DNA of 64,000 nt from JAEULH01 sp963746275 (lineage in GTDB: Bacteria; Pseudomonadota; Alphaproteobacteria; Rhodospirillales; Defluviicoccaceae), in contig CAVVAX010000012.1 of the NCBI GenBank assembly GCA_963746275.1, positions 1 to 64,000 of the forward strand, read 5' to 3'. The position numbers and the translations under genes were made by a program. Positions 41,825 to 51,523 of this stretch are shown here, piece after piece; the stretch's first letter is position 1; every line of letters starts with the position of its first letter. The notes under the pieces are model-generated. The model had not been told where the DNA came from. It was given only the letters and a program-made list of their open reading frames with translations, and did not search any database.

Positions 41825-42524
41825 ATGACGCCGATCAGGCCGCCCACCGCACCGAAGCCGAAGAAGAAGCGCTCGGCCTCGTCCGCGCGCTGGCTGCACC
41901 GTCAGCGCACCGACCCGTACGTCGCCGAGGCGAAGCGCCGCGGCTATCGCTCGCGCGCCGCCTTCAAGCTGATCGAACTCGACGACCGCTTCCGCCTGCT
42001 GAAGCCGGGAGCCCGGGTGGTCGATCTCGGCGCCGCGCCCGGGTGGCTGGACCCAGGTGGCGGTCGAGCGGGTGCGCCCCGAAACGTCGCGCGGCGCCGT
42101 GCTCAGCGTTGACGTCGCCGCTTTCGATCCGATTGCCGGAGCGGAGACCATCGCCGCCGACATCTTCGCCCCCGAGCTTCCCGACTTGGTGCGCCAGCAT
42201 CTCAAGGGTCCGGCGGACGTGGTGCTCAGCGACATGGCGCCTTCGGCCAGCGGCCATGCCGGCGCCGACCACCTGCGCATCATCGGCCTGGCCGAGGCCG
42301 CCCTGGAGCTGGCCACGGCCATCCTGGCGCCGGGCGGAAGCTTCGTCTGCAAGGTCTGGCAAGGCGGGGCGACGCCCGACCTGCTCGCGGCTCTCAAGCG
42401 CCTTTTTGCCACCGTCCGCCACGCCAAGCCGCCGGCGTCCCGCGCCGAGTCCGCGGAGCTCTACGTCGTCGCCACCGGCTTCCGGCCGGAGACGGGCGAG
42501 GCCCCGGCACCGACCTCGCGCTAA
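41825..42524 (+). pseudogene. rlmE: 23S rRNA 2'-O-methyltransferase (FtsJ/RrmJ), frameshifted
   Basis: The first frame carries the basic N terminus and TDPYVAEAKRRGYRSRAAFKL with catalytic Lys, then DLGAAPG. The second carries QVAVERV, VLSDMAPSASGHAGADH (catalytic Asp) and GGSFVCKVWQGG (catalytic Lys). Taking one G from GGG at 42041-42043 restores the SAM-binding GAAPGGWTQVA and a protein of about 232 residues; total length is a multiple of three plus one. All K-D-K-E-type catalytic residues are intact, so a sequencing error is likely. It methylates U2552 of 23S rRNA. Confidence 0.9.
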
Positions 42525-42600
42525 CCTCCCGTTAACCGCTTGGTCCGAAACTTCCCTGGAAGACGCGCGCAGTTTGCGCTCATCGTTGATGGACATTTCC

Positions 42601-42915
42601 ATGGCCAAGCCTTCCTGCCGCGACCGGATCGAAGCGCGGATCGAGCGGATCGCGGCGCTCATCGCCGCCGCCCGCCGGCTGATCGGCGAGGGCCGGCCAC
42701 TCGATCTCGGCGTCCTCGCGCTTGCCATCGCCGACCTCCGCGACGGCGTCCGCAAGGCGCCGGCGGCGGAGGCGGAGGGGTTGGCGCCGCGGATCATCGC
42801 GCTGCAGGCGGACCTCGATGCTCTGGGCGGCGAGTTGGAGGAGGCGAAGCCCGCCGATAGCCCCGAGGCGCGGCGCGCAGCGATCAGGGCCTACGACGGC
42901 GGCAGGAAGGACTGA
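42601..42915 (+). CDS. hypothetical helical protein upstream of fliO
   Basis: About 104 residues, strongly helical and amphipathic (RDRIEARIERIAALIAAARR onwards), without signal peptide or cysteine pairs. It ends one base before the fliO ATG, so it belongs to the fliO/fliP operon. Size and helical nature recall flagellar export chaperones such as FlgN/FliT, but no specific motif supports this. The start may instead be ATG 42589. Confidence 0.6.
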   Translation: MAKPSCRDRIEARIERIAALIAAARRLIGEGRPLDLGVLALAIADLRDGVRKAPAAEAEGLAPRIIALQADLDALGGELEEAKPADSPEARRAAIRAYDGGRKD

Positions 42916-42916
42916 C

Positions 42917-43216
42917 ATGGCCTGGACCGACTATCTGCAGTTCGCACTGGCGCTCGGCTTTGTCCTGGCGCTGATCGGCGTGCTTGCCCTTCTCGCCCAG
43001 CGCCTCGGTCTCGGCCATGCCCCGCGCCGGGGCACGCAGCGCCGGCTCGCCGTCGCTGAGGTCATGGCGCTGGACGCCAAGCACAAGCTGGTCCTGGTGC
43101 GCCGCGACGACGTCGAGCACCTGATCGTGCTGGGCCCAGGCGCCCCCGCGGTCATTGAAATGAACGTGCAGGCCGCGCCGCCGTTCGCGGCCGCGCTGGC
43201 GGAGGCCAATCGATGA
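42917..43216 (+). CDS. fliO: flagellar biosynthesis protein FliO
   Basis: 99 residues: one N-terminal transmembrane helix (about 8-30), then the FliO-type cytoplasmic domain with RRLAVAEVMALDAKHKLVLV and VEHLIVLGPGAPAVIE. It stabilises FliP during assembly of the export gate. It overlaps the fliP ATG by four bases. The family is poorly conserved; position before fliP makes the call firm. Confidence 0.88.
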   Translation: MAWTDYLQFALALGFVLALIGVLALLAQRLGLGHAPRRGTQRRLAVAEVMALDAKHKLVLVRRDDVEHLIVLGPGAPAVIEMNVQAAPPFAAALAEANR

Positions 43217-43995
43217 AGCGCCCGCTCGCCCTCGCCCTGCCGATCGCCCTGGCCCTCCTGGTCGCTTTGGCCGGCTGCCTGCCGGCCGCCCCGGCAGTGG
43301 CCCAGTCGCTGTCGCTGGATCTCGGCGGCGGGGGCGGGGACGGCGCCGCCACCGGCCGCATCGTCCAGCTCATCGCGCTGCTCAGCGTCCTCAGCCTGGC
43401 GCCGTCGATCCTGGTGATGGTCACCTCGTTCACCCGCATCGTCGTCGTCCTGTCGTTCGTGCGCATGGCGCTCGGCACGCAGCAGACGCCGCCGAACCAG
43501 GTGCTCATCAGCCTGGCGTTGTTCCTGACCTTGTTCGTCATGACGCCGACGCTGCAGCAGGCCTACGACGACGGCATCCGTCCGCTGATAGAAGGCGAGA
43601 TCGAGGAGCCCGAAGCCTTCGCCCGCACCCTTCGCCCGGTGCATGCGTTCATGTCGCGCCACGTCCGCGGCGAGGACCTGGCGCTGCTCGGCGAGCTCGC
43701 CGAGGTCGAGCTGAAGCCGGCGGCCGAAGGCGCCGATCCAATGGCCGAGGTGCCGCTTCGCGTTCTCATCCCGGCGTTCATGATCAGCGAGCTGCGCCGG
43801 GCGTTCGAGATCGGCTTCCTCGTCTTCGTCCCGTTCCTCATCATCGACATGGTCGTGGCCTCGATCCTCATGGCCATGGGCATGATGATGCTGCCGCCGG
43901 TCATCATCGCCCTGCCGTTCAAGATCATCTTCTTCGTCCTGGTCGACGGCTGGTCGCTGGTCGTGGGCAGCCTGGTCCGCAGCTTCGCGACGTAG
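43213..43995 (+). CDS. fliP: flagellar export gate protein FliP
   Basis: 260 residues with a cleavable signal sequence (about 1-32), then the characteristic helices: LAPSILVMVTSFTRIVVVLSF, TPPNQVLISLALFLTLFVM, a periplasmic loop, and FEIGFLVFVPFLIIDMVVA and MMMLPPVIIALPFKI. It forms the FliPQR core of the type III export channel. FliQ and FliR are not in the window. Confidence 0.97.
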   Translation: MKRPLALALPIALALLVALAGCLPAAPAVAQSLSLDLGGGGGDGAATGRIVQLIALLSVLSLAPSILVMVTSFTRIVVVLSFVRMALGTQQTPPNQVLISLALFLTLFVMTPTLQQAYDDGIRPLIEGEIEEPEAFARTLRPVHAFMSRHVRGEDLALLGELAEVELKPAAEGADPMAEVPLRVLIPAFMISELRRAFEIGFLVFVPFLIIDMVVASILMAMGMMMLPPVIIALPFKIIFFVLVDGWSLVVGSLVRSFAT

Positions 43996-44081
43996 GAGAC
44001 GGCTATTCGACCTCCGGCAGCGCCTGCTTGAAGCCGGCGCGCGCGGCCCCACCTGCGGATCAGGCAGGCAAGGGCGGGACG

Positions 44082-44588
44082 ATGGGCCGCTGGCTGACGT
44101 TCGTCTTCGGGCTCGTGATCGGGGGCGGCGCGGGCGCCGGCGGCATGTTCGTCGCCTTCCCGTTCCTCTTCCCGCCACCGGTAGTGGCCGAGGAGGCGCC
44201 TGCCGTTTCTACGGAAGAAGGCGCGGCCAACCTGCTGGGCACCTTCCGCTTCGACGAGATGGCCGAGGGGCGCGACCTCATCCACTGGGCCAACGGCACC
44301 GGCGGCGTCTTTCGCGACGGCCCGATGACGATCCTCCGCTTCGACGACGGCTTCGAGGCGGGCCCGGGTCCCAACTACTGGGTCTACCTCAACACGGTGG
44401 CGGTCGGCGAGGAGGAGGCCTTCAACGCCGACGCGGGCCGGCTCAAGCTGGCGCCGCTGAAGGCGTTCAGCGGCGGGCAGAATTACCCGCTGCCGCCCGA
44501 CGTCCGCATCGAGGACTTCCACACCGTGACCGTCTGGTGCGAAAGCTTCGGCGTCTATATCGGCTCGGCGCCGCTGCCGTCCCTTTGA
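44082..44588 (+). CDS. DM13-domain protein
   Basis: 168 residues with an N-terminal membrane anchor (about 1-27) and a DM13 domain (LLGTFRFDEMAEGRDL to YIGSAPLPSL), including GPMTILRFDDGFEAGPGPNYWVYL and the conserved cysteine in TVTVWCESFGV. DM13 is thought to bind a redox cofactor or mediate adhesion; the single Cys is its redox residue. The start is ATG 44082 with GGGCGGGA upstream. It lies next to fliP, but a flagellar role is not established. Its 3' end may overlap the convergent TPR gene. Confidence 0.85.
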   Translation: MGRWLTFVFGLVIGGGAGAGGMFVAFPFLFPPPVVAEEAPAVSTEEGAANLLGTFRFDEMAEGRDLIHWANGTGGVFRDGPMTILRFDDGFEAGPGPNYWVYLNTVAVGEEEAFNADAGRLKLAPLKAFSGGQNYPLPPDVRIEDFHTVTVWCESFGVYIGSAPLPSL

Positions 44589-47430
44589 TCCTTGCGAGCA
44601 CGTGCGCCGCGGCGAGGTAGGCGCGGAAGCGGTCGATGGGCCCGGCGTCGGCAGCAAGCGCCCGCAGGTCCGCGGCCGGCATGGTGTTGGCGACGATGAG
44701 CGGGAAAACGTCCTTCCACCGGCTGCGCCCCATCGCCGCACCTTCCGCATCGGCCAGACGCTTTAGGGCCGCCTCATCGCCGGCCAGGGCCAGCGCCACC
44801 GCCAGGTGGAGGACCCGGTCGGGACGAGCTTGCGCGGCGGTGTTCGCGGCGGCGGCTTCGCCGTCGTTTGGCGCTCCCTCGCCCGCGTTCAGCACCGTCT
44901 CCAGCGAGCGTGCCGCCCGCGACCAGTCGCCGAGGCGCCAGTAGGCATCGGCACGTACCGCCGCGGCCTCCGGCGTGTCCGCCGCCTCGAGCCGCGACAG
45001 CGCGTCCTTCGCCCGGCCCAAGCGCGCCAGCGCCCGCGCGGCGATGACCTGGCGGTCGCTCGCCAGCACGGAGGGGAGATTGGCCTCGGCCGTCGCCTCC
45101 ACCGCCTTCAGCGCAGCCTCAGCCTTGTCATCCAGAAGATAGAGGGAGGCGAGCCTGGCGCCCGCCGCGGCGCGGAGCACCCCGGTCAGGCGGAACCGCA
45201 CCTGGCTTTCCAGCAGGCTCGTCGCCCGGCCGAGGAGATCGAGCTCGACCATCCGTTCGACGACGGCCTCGATGACCCGGTCGCCGCGGGCGTCGGCGGG
45301 GGTGAGTTCGCGGAACTCGTCGTAGAGGGCGATGGCCTGCAGTGGCGAGAGCTTCTCGGCGTTCTCGCCGACGAACAGGGCGGCGAAGGCCTGGGTCATC
45401 TTCGCCGGGATGTCGTCGCTTTGCATCGCCGCCGGGAAGCTGGTCGCGGCGCGCTTGAAGGTGCGAAGGGCGCCGGCGAAGTCGTTGCCGCCGAGCTGCA
45501 GCTCGGCCATGGCGGCGAAGGATGGCGAGCTCCAGACCGTCGCCACGCCAGGCGAAGCTTAGCGCAGCGAGAGCGTCGATGGCCTCCGCCGGCTCCATCC
45601 GCTTGTTCTTCAGCGCCAGCTCGATGCGGCGTATTCGGCGCGCACCTGGCTCTGCCGCTCGGGATCCGGGCCGGCTTCCACCTCCCGCCATTTGCCCAGC
45701 GCCCCGGGAACGTCGCCGTTGGCGGCCAGCCGGCGGCCATCGAGAAACGCCACCGCCGCCCTCTGGGCCGGATCTTCGGCCTCCGCAGCAAGCAGCGCCA
45801 GAAGCCGTTCGGCGAGCGCTGGCTCGCCGGCATCGATGGCCGCTTCGCCAAGCCCCGGCAGCAGCGCCCGGCGCAGCACGCGCGGGTAGCCGGCAACGAC
45901 AGCGGCCTGCTCGGCAAGCCGCTCGCGAACCTCGCCGCTGCGGCCCTGCGCCACGCTCAGCGCCGTCCGCCATGCCGCCGCCTCCAAATGCTCGGCAAGG
46001 CTTGGGTGGCTTAGGTCGGCGTCCGCCTCGGCGAAACGGCCTAGCAGCAGCTCCGCCGCGCCGCGGAGGAGGCGGAACGACGCCTCATCCCCCATCGCGG
46101 GCCGCGTGTCGCGTGCCCGCTCCAGCGCGCCAAGGGCTTCCGCCGCGAGGCCGTAGGCAAGGTTGAGGTTCGCGAGGCGCAGCCAGGCTGGCTCGTGCTC
46201 GGTTGGGTCCACCGCGGCCAGGGCGGCTTCCAGCGCCCGCCGCGCCGGGGTGTAGGCGTCCACCGACTGCGTCGCCCAGTCGCCCACCTGCAATAGCCCC
46301 CTCCCGGCGGCGGGAGCGCGGAGCCCGGCACGGGCGCGCGTGGCCGGATCGGCCGACGTCAGCGCAAGTCCGCCGGGCCGGGCCAGCTCGACCGCCTCGC
46401 GGCCGGGGCGCACCTGGAGGTCATCGACCAGCGGGCGAACGACGAGACCCTGGAGCGAAGCGAGCAGCCGGAGCTGGGGGTAGAGGTGGTCGCGGGCCAA
46501 CCCGTGGCCGAGGGGAACGACGGGCACGACCACCAGCGTGTCGCCGATCGCCGGGTCAGCGAGCACCACCGGCGTTCCGGGCTCGGCCACCGGCAGCACC
46601 AGCGCCGCGCCGCCGGGATCCTGCCGCGGCGATGGCGCGACGCTTGCCGACGGCTTCGCCGGACCGCGCCCGAGGTCGAGGATCCAGGCCAGCCCGTCGC
46701 GGCGGATGTCGGCATCTCCGGCGAGCTCCAGGCGCAGCACCGTCGCCCGCGGATGCGGCCGCTGCTGGAGAGTGCGAAGCGCCTCGCCGCCCGCCGCGCG
46801 TAAGGCAGCAATGTCTTGGGCCGACGGCTTGTCGAAGATGAGCCACAGGGCCTCGCCGCGGCGGAACGCGGCGGCCGCGACCGGCTCGGCCCACTCGAAG
46901 CGCAGCGAGGCGACCGGTGCGCCGCCGGCAGCCTTGTCGGGCGCGCGCAGGGGCGCAGGCTGGGTCCGAGCGGTCCGGTTCGGCGCCGGGGCGGGCGGCT
47001 TGATCGCCCCCGCTGACACGGCCGCCGGTTCCGGGCCCTCCTGCGCCGCCACGACCGCCGGCGGGAAGCCGTCGAACAGGTCGATCATCACCCGCGTCTG
47101 GTCGGCGAAAGCCAGGGCAACGATGCCGGGCTTCAGCGGGAACGACAGGGCGCGCCCCTCGTCGCTGATCTCCGGGGGACCGAGGAAGCGATGCAGCGGC
47201 GCCACCGCCGCGGCAAAGTCCGCCTCGGCTGGCCGGGCAAAGCGCAGCACGTGACGGCCGCCGACCGAACGCGCCTGGAACTCCACCGGCGCCGGCCAAG
47301 ACAGCGTCAGCCGGCCCACATCGCCACGCACCGATCCGCTCGCCCGCACGACATCGGCGCGAACGTGGCCGGCGGAGGCGGCGAGAAGGCCGGCCAGCAG
47401 CAGCGTCAACGGCCCTCTTGCGCCGATCAT
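44467..47430 (-). pseudogene. flagellar-cluster TPR protein with secretion signal, two frameshifts
   Basis: The start ATG 47430 overlaps the stop of the MotB-like gene. The first 606 residues have a signal peptide, a beta-rich AMIN-like region (RLTLSWPAPVEFQARSV, LRFEWAEPVAAAAF) and TPR-like helices from about residue 380. The frame stops near 45610; the protein continues in a second frame (RIELALKNKRMEPAEAIDAL) and returns to the first near 45540 (FAAMAELQLGGNDFAG), one missing and one extra base. The whole would be about 985 residues. The last 120 bases overlap the convergent DM13 gene, so the true C terminus is uncertain. It probably acts at the envelope next to the motor; exact role is unknown. 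Confidence 0.7.
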
Positions 47431-48860
47431 GTGCTTCCTCGCGCCGGCAGGATCACGATGTCGACCCGCCGCGCCAGCGCGTGCCTGGCCTCCGCCTCAC
47501 CCGGCGGCAGTTCAGCGAAGCGGCTGTCGGCAAAGCCGCGGGCGACGATGCCCTCCCTCCCGTCCACGGTGCGCAGCACGGCGGCCACCGCCTCCGCGCG
47601 CGCCAGCGACAGCTCCCAGTTGGAGGCGAAGTCTCCTGCCGTGACCGGCGCCGGATCGGCGTGGCCTTCGGTGGCGACGTCGTTGGCGATGGTCCTGAGC
47701 ACCGAGGCGATGGCCACGAGCATCGGCGCCGACCGGTCGGCGAGCTTCGCCGAACCCGGAGCGAAGGCGAGATCGGCGGGCACGGAGATCAGCAGCCGCT
47801 CGCCGTCGCGGCCGATCTCGATGCCGTGGGCGAGCGGGTTGGCGCCGAGGTTCTGTTTCAGCACCGATGCCAGGTAGTCGAGATTGAGGGCGCGCCGCGG
47901 CGAGATCGTGGCGATGGCGAAGCGCGACGGCTCCGTCGGCGCGATCCCCGCCGCCGGCATGTCGAGCGAACCTGAGAGGGACGCGGCGATGGCTCGCCAC
48001 CGCTCGATCTCGAGCTGCGACATCGAGAACATCAGCACGAAGAAGGTGAGCAGCAGCGAAACCAGGTCGGTGAAGGTCAGCATCCACGCCTGCCGGCTGA
48101 TCGCCGGCCGCGCGCCGGGGGCGCAGAGATCCGCTCCGCCGGGGAGGGGCGGCTTGCTCATGACGGCCGCTCCGCCCTGAGCCGATCGTTGCGGGCCCGC
48201 GCCGTCGATGGTGAAGGTCAGCCAGACCCCGCCGCCGGCGCCCGGCGCGAGCGCAATGGCGAGCCGATCCGGTGGCGCGCCGCGGGCCAGCATCTCCCGG
48301 GCAAAGGCGTCGGCACGGGCAGCGGGCAGCCGCGGCTCTGCCGCTTCGGCCGCAGGCGCCAGCGCGAGCTCCACCCTCACCACCAGCCCGTCCGGCGGGC
48401 TGCTCACGGCGGCAACGACCCGGTCGAGCAGCGGGTCGAGAGCCGGACGCAGAGCCGCCGCATCTTCGGCGAAGACCGCTGCCAGGGGGAGGCTGGCGCG
48501 CATGACCCGCCCGGGTTTGACGATCTCCACCTCGGCGATGTGGACAAGACTGGCGAAGGCGGCCGTCAGCTTGCGTTCGAGCAGCAGCGCCGGATCGCCT
48601 TGGCCCGGACCGACGGACGTGCCCGAAGGCTTGGCGTGGCCAAAGGTTGCCGACAGGCTCTCCATCACCGCCTTCGCCTTCATCTCCTCGATCGTCGACA
48701 GGCTGACCAGCAGGATGAAGAAGGCGAGGACCAGCAGGTACAGGCCGAGGAAGATCGACAGCGACGGATCGCCCTGCGCCCGCCGCGCCGGCATCGGCAT
48801 GGAGAAGGTGGCATGCGGCGGGCCCGCTGCCCCCGTCGAGACGGAAGGAGCCTGTTCCAT
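47427..48860 (-). CDS. tandem MotB-like protein (two MotB-type units in one frame)
   Basis: A 477-residue single open frame contains two MotB-like units. Unit 1 (about 1-245) has a plug/transmembrane segment DPSLSIFLGLYLLVLAFFIL and a shortened OmpA-like domain. Unit 2 begins at an internal Met (MSKPPLPGGADLCAPG), has a second transmembrane segment SRQAWMLTFTDLVSLLLTFF with the stator Asp in FTDL, and a full OmpA/MotB peptidoglycan-binding domain (LISVPADLAFAPGSAKL, EGHADP, NWELSLARAEAV). In the alternative frame the first unit would end in TGA overlapping the second ATG (ATGA). So this is either a true fusion or two coupled genes joined by a base error. No MotA is in the window. Confidence 0.75.
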   Translation of the reverse strand: MEQAPSVSTGAAGPPHATFSMPMPARRAQGDPSLSIFLGLYLLVLAFFILLVSLSTIEEMKAKAVMESLSATFGHAKPSGTSVGPGQGDPALLLERKLTAAFASLVHIAEVEIVKPGRVMRASLPLAAVFAEDAAALRPALDPLLDRVVAAVSSPPDGLVVRVELALAPAAEAAEPRLPAARADAFAREMLARGAPPDRLAIALAPGAGGGVWLTFTIDGAGPQRSAQGGAAVMSKPPLPGGADLCAPGARPAISRQAWMLTFTDLVSLLLTFFVLMFSMSQLEIERWRAIAASLSGSLDMPAAGIAPTEPSRFAIATISPRRALNLDYLASVLKQNLGANPLAHGIEIGRDGERLLISVPADLAFAPGSAKLADRSAPMLVAIASVLRTIANDVATEGHADPAPVTAGDFASNWELSLARAEAVAAVLRTVDGREGIVARGFADSRFAELPPGEAEARHALARRVDIVILPARGST

Positions 48861-48863
48861 GGC

Positions 48864-49682
48864 TCAGCGCGGGGCGCCACCGCCGGCGGCCCGGATTGCC
48901 GGGCGAGCCGCGGCCTCGATCTTGCGCGTGCGGACGAGCTCCGCCGTCACATCGCGCGCCTTCATCGGGTTCATCTCCGCCATGATCGCCGCAAGCTTGC
49001 GCTCCTTGATCCTTTCGACGACCAGGAGCAACGGCTCCAGCTCGAGCGTCTGGAGGATCGCGGCGGCGTCCTTTGGCTTCATGCTCTCGTAGAGTCTCGC
49101 CAGCGACGCGACCTTCGCGTCCTGCTGCTCGTCGTGGCTCTTGAGGAGCCGACTGACCTGCGCCTGCAGCTCCTTCAGCGCCGTCGCCTTGGCATCGATC
49201 CGGCTTTCCGCCGCCTTTAGCAGGGCCTCGCGCTTGTCCAGGTCATGCATCCGGGCTTCGAGCTGCTCACGGCGTGCGGCGAGCTGGCGCAGCACGTCGA
49301 CCTCGGCCGGGGAGAAGGACGAAGCCTCCGCCGATCCGGAAGACGCTTGCCCGTCGGCGGGCGTGACGGGCGGTGGTGGTGGGGTTTCGCCTCCGGCACC
49401 GGGGCTGCTGGCGGCCGACGCCGGCGGGGCCGCGGGTGCCGGCGAGGCAGGCGGCTGTTCGGAAGCCGCAGAGCTGGCCGCGGCGCCAGCTATGGCCAGC
49501 GGCCCGCGCTGGGGCCAATCCTCCGCGCCCTGCCAAAGCATCCCGATCTTCACCGTGAGAAACAGCGCGGCGAGGAATATTAGCGCCGGCAGCAGCCGCA
49601 ACCGCCGCAGGCTGGACGCTCCCCCAAGCCGCGGCCGGGACGACTTTTGCTTGTCAGACACTGCGCGCACCTTCCGTTTCAT
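48864..49682 (-). CDS. motE: MotE-family flagellar stator chaperone
   Basis: 272 residues: basic N terminus, one transmembrane helix (about 30-52), a Pro/Ala-rich linker (about 65-120), a coiled coil (about 125-185) and a C-terminal MgtE-N-like helical domain (ASLARLYESMKPKDAAAIL to NPMKARDVTAEL). This is the MotE layout; in rhizobia MotE is a periplasmic chaperone of MotC. It lies between the DUF6468 gene and the MotB-like gene. Confidence 0.85.
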   Translation of the reverse strand: MKRKVRAVSDKQKSSRPRLGGASSLRRLRLLPALIFLAALFLTVKIGMLWQGAEDWPQRGPLAIAGAAASSAASEQPPASPAPAAPPASAASSPGAGGETPPPPPVTPADGQASSGSAEASSFSPAEVDVLRQLAARREQLEARMHDLDKREALLKAAESRIDAKATALKELQAQVSRLLKSHDEQQDAKVASLARLYESMKPKDAAAILQTLELEPLLLVVERIKERKLAAIMAEMNPMKARDVTAELVRTRKIEAAARPAIRAAGGGAPR

Positions 49683-49737
49683 GTCTCTGGCGTCTCATGT
49701 CGCTGCACGAGTGTTCTCGAACAGCTACCGGTCAGGC

Positions 49738-49870
49738 GTCATGGCGAGGCGGGTCGCGGTAGGGCGGGATGGGCATAGGCGTACCGCGCCGAAACCCGCG
49801 GGTCCGGCTTCGCGCGACCCGCCATACGGCCTCGTCGACTTCGCCTCCTCGCACTGGCGATCAAGGTTCC
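49738..49870. repeat. intergenic palindromic repeat, related to 22912 and 53890 elements
   Basis: GCGTCATGGCGAGG at the left and CGCCTCCTCGCACTGGCG at the right are imperfect inverted copies. Inside, GCGGGTCGCGG and CGGGTCCGGCTTCGCGCGACCCGCC can pair. Its GTCATxGCGAG end matches the element at 22912. It separates motE from the DUF6468 gene. Confidence 0.6.
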
Positions 49871-49885
49871 GCTTCCACCTCTGCC

Positions 49886-50383
49886 CTAGCGCTTGAAGCG
49901 CAAGGCCTGGAGGAGGTCGCGCTCGGCTTCCGAGCGCGCCGCCGCCGCGGGCGTGGCCGGCTGGGCCGGGACGGGGGTCTGGGCGCGGTCCGGGGTGCGG
50001 TCCGGGGCCGAGGCCGGGCCGGGGCCGGGGCCTGGGCCGGCGCGGCCGGGCATCGGCGTGACGTTGCCCTGTGGCCGGGTCGCCCGCACCGCGGCCTCCA
50101 GCCGGTCGCAGACGGCTTCGGCCCGCTCAATGAGCTGGCGCAGATCCTCCTCGTGCGTCTCGGCACGCTTGTTCTCTGTTTCGAGGCCCGCCGCAGTCGT
50201 CTTCAGACAGGCGACGCTGCCCTCGGCGCGGGCGAGCGCGGCGTTGAACTCCTGCGCCAGGGTTGTGAACTCCAGCCTGTCGCGCCCCAACCCGGCGAAC
50301 CGCCGATTGAGGCTCATGGCCAGCACGATGGCGACGATGAGAAGCGCCGCCACCAGGCCGTCGAGAAACAGGGTCCAGATCAC
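49886..50383 (-). CDS. DUF6468 flagellar-cluster protein
   Basis: 165 residues with an N-terminal transmembrane helix (about 5-25), a coiled-coil segment (ARAEGSVACLKTTAAGLE to AEAVCDRLEAAV) and a Pro/Ala/Gly-rich tail. The GTG start lies two bases after the fliM stop. Proteins of this type occur between fliM and motE in alphaproteobacterial flagellar operons and are annotated as DUF6468, of unknown function. Confidence 0.75.
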   Translation of the reverse strand: MIWTLFLDGLVAALLIVAIVLAMSLNRRFAGLGRDRLEFTTLAQEFNAALARAEGSVACLKTTAAGLETENKRAETHEEDLRQLIERAEAVCDRLEAAVRATRPQGNVTPMPGRAGPGPGPGPASAPDRTPDRAQTPVPAQPATPAAAARSEAERDLLQALRFKR

Positions 50384-50385
50384 GG

Positions 50386-51498
50386 TCAGCGTCCTGATGT
50401 CTTGTTCGCGGCGGAACCGGGTGCGCGCCCGTCGATCTGCACGGCGATCCGCTCGCCCGAGCGACCCATGCGCGCCGAATACATCGGCACGCCCGAGCAG
50501 CGCATCTCGATCAGCGAGTTGGGTGAAGCCTCGAACATCAGCCGGGAGCCTACTTGAAGGGCGAAGATGTCGCGGAGCGGCACGGTGCGCTCGTCGAGGA
50601 CGGCGGTGAGCTCGACGTCGGTCAGCCACAGGTTCTCGGCGAGGTGGGTCTCCCAGATGCTGTCGCGGCCGAACTTCTCGCCCATGAACATCTGCAACAG
50701 CAGGTCGCGGACCGGCTCCAGGGTCGAATAGGGCAGCACCAGGTCTATCCGCCCGCCGCGATCGTCCATGTCGATGCGCAAACTGGCGGCGACGGCGGCG
50801 TTGGAAGGCTGGGTGATCGAGGCGAAGCGCGGATTGGTTTCCAGCCGCTCGATGCGGAAGGTGACCGGACTCAACGGTTCGAACGCGGCCGTGAGGTCGG
50901 CCAGCATCACGTGAATCATCCGCTCGACCAGGCTGCGCTCGATGGTCGTGTATGGCCGGCCCTCAATGCGGATGGCGGCGGAGCCGCGTCGGCCGCCCAG
51001 CAGGATGTCGACCGCCGAGTAGATGAGCGCCGAGTCGGCGGTGATCAGCCCGAAGTTCTCCCACTCCTCGGCCTTGAAGATGCTGAGCATCGCCGGCAGC
51101 GGGACGCGGTTGATGTAGTCGCCGAAACGGACGGTGCTGATCGCCTCCAGCGAGACCTCGACGTTGTCCGAGGTGAACTTGCGCAGGCTGGTCGACATCA
51201 GCCGCACCAGCCGGTCGAACACCACCTCCAGCATCGGCAGCCGCTCGTAGGACAGCGGCCCGCGGTTGATGATGGCGCGGACGCCGGTGACCGGCTGCGC
51301 CTCCTCGCTGTCGTCGGCAAAGCCGAGGAGGCTGTCGATCTCGCTCTGGTCGAGGACCGCCGCCGCCTTCGGCGGGGTCGGCGTCGCTGGAGCCGCCGGC
51401 TTGACCGTCTCGGCCATGGCCTCGCCCCAGCCATCGTCGTCGGCTCCGGGCGGCGTTCCGCCGGACACTGCCGGCTCGTCCGTATCCGCTGGCGTCAT
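50386..51498 (-). CDS. fliM: flagellar motor switch protein FliM
   Basis: 370 residues. The CheY-P-binding motif is at about 48-58 (LDQSEIDSLLGF), preceded by an extended N terminus. The middle domain (RPYTTIERSLVERMIHVML, FGLITADSALIYSAVDILLG) contacts FliG, and the C-terminal SpoA domain (TDVELTAVLDERTVPLRDIF) contacts FliN. It forms the C ring at the cytoplasmic face. It follows fliL by 25 bases. Confidence 0.97.
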   Translation of the reverse strand: MTPADTDEPAVSGGTPPGADDDGWGEAMAETVKPAAPATPTPPKAAAVLDQSEIDSLLGFADDSEEAQPVTGVRAIINRGPLSYERLPMLEVVFDRLVRLMSTSLRKFTSDNVEVSLEAISTVRFGDYINRVPLPAMLSIFKAEEWENFGLITADSALIYSAVDILLGGRRGSAAIRIEGRPYTTIERSLVERMIHVMLADLTAAFEPLSPVTFRIERLETNPRFASITQPSNAAVAASLRIDMDDRGGRIDLVLPYSTLEPVRDLLLQMFMGEKFGRDSIWETHLAENLWLTDVELTAVLDERTVPLRDIFALQVGSRLMFEASPNSLIEMRCSGVPMYSARMGRSGERIAVQIDGRAPGSAANKTSGR

Positions 51499-51523
51499 TG
51501 CGGCGCAATCCTCCTTGGGATGG

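Noticed and set aside
44028..44081. TTG start 18 codons upstream for the DM13 protein
   Set aside because: ATG 44082 has a good GGGCGGGA site and begins directly with the membrane anchor.
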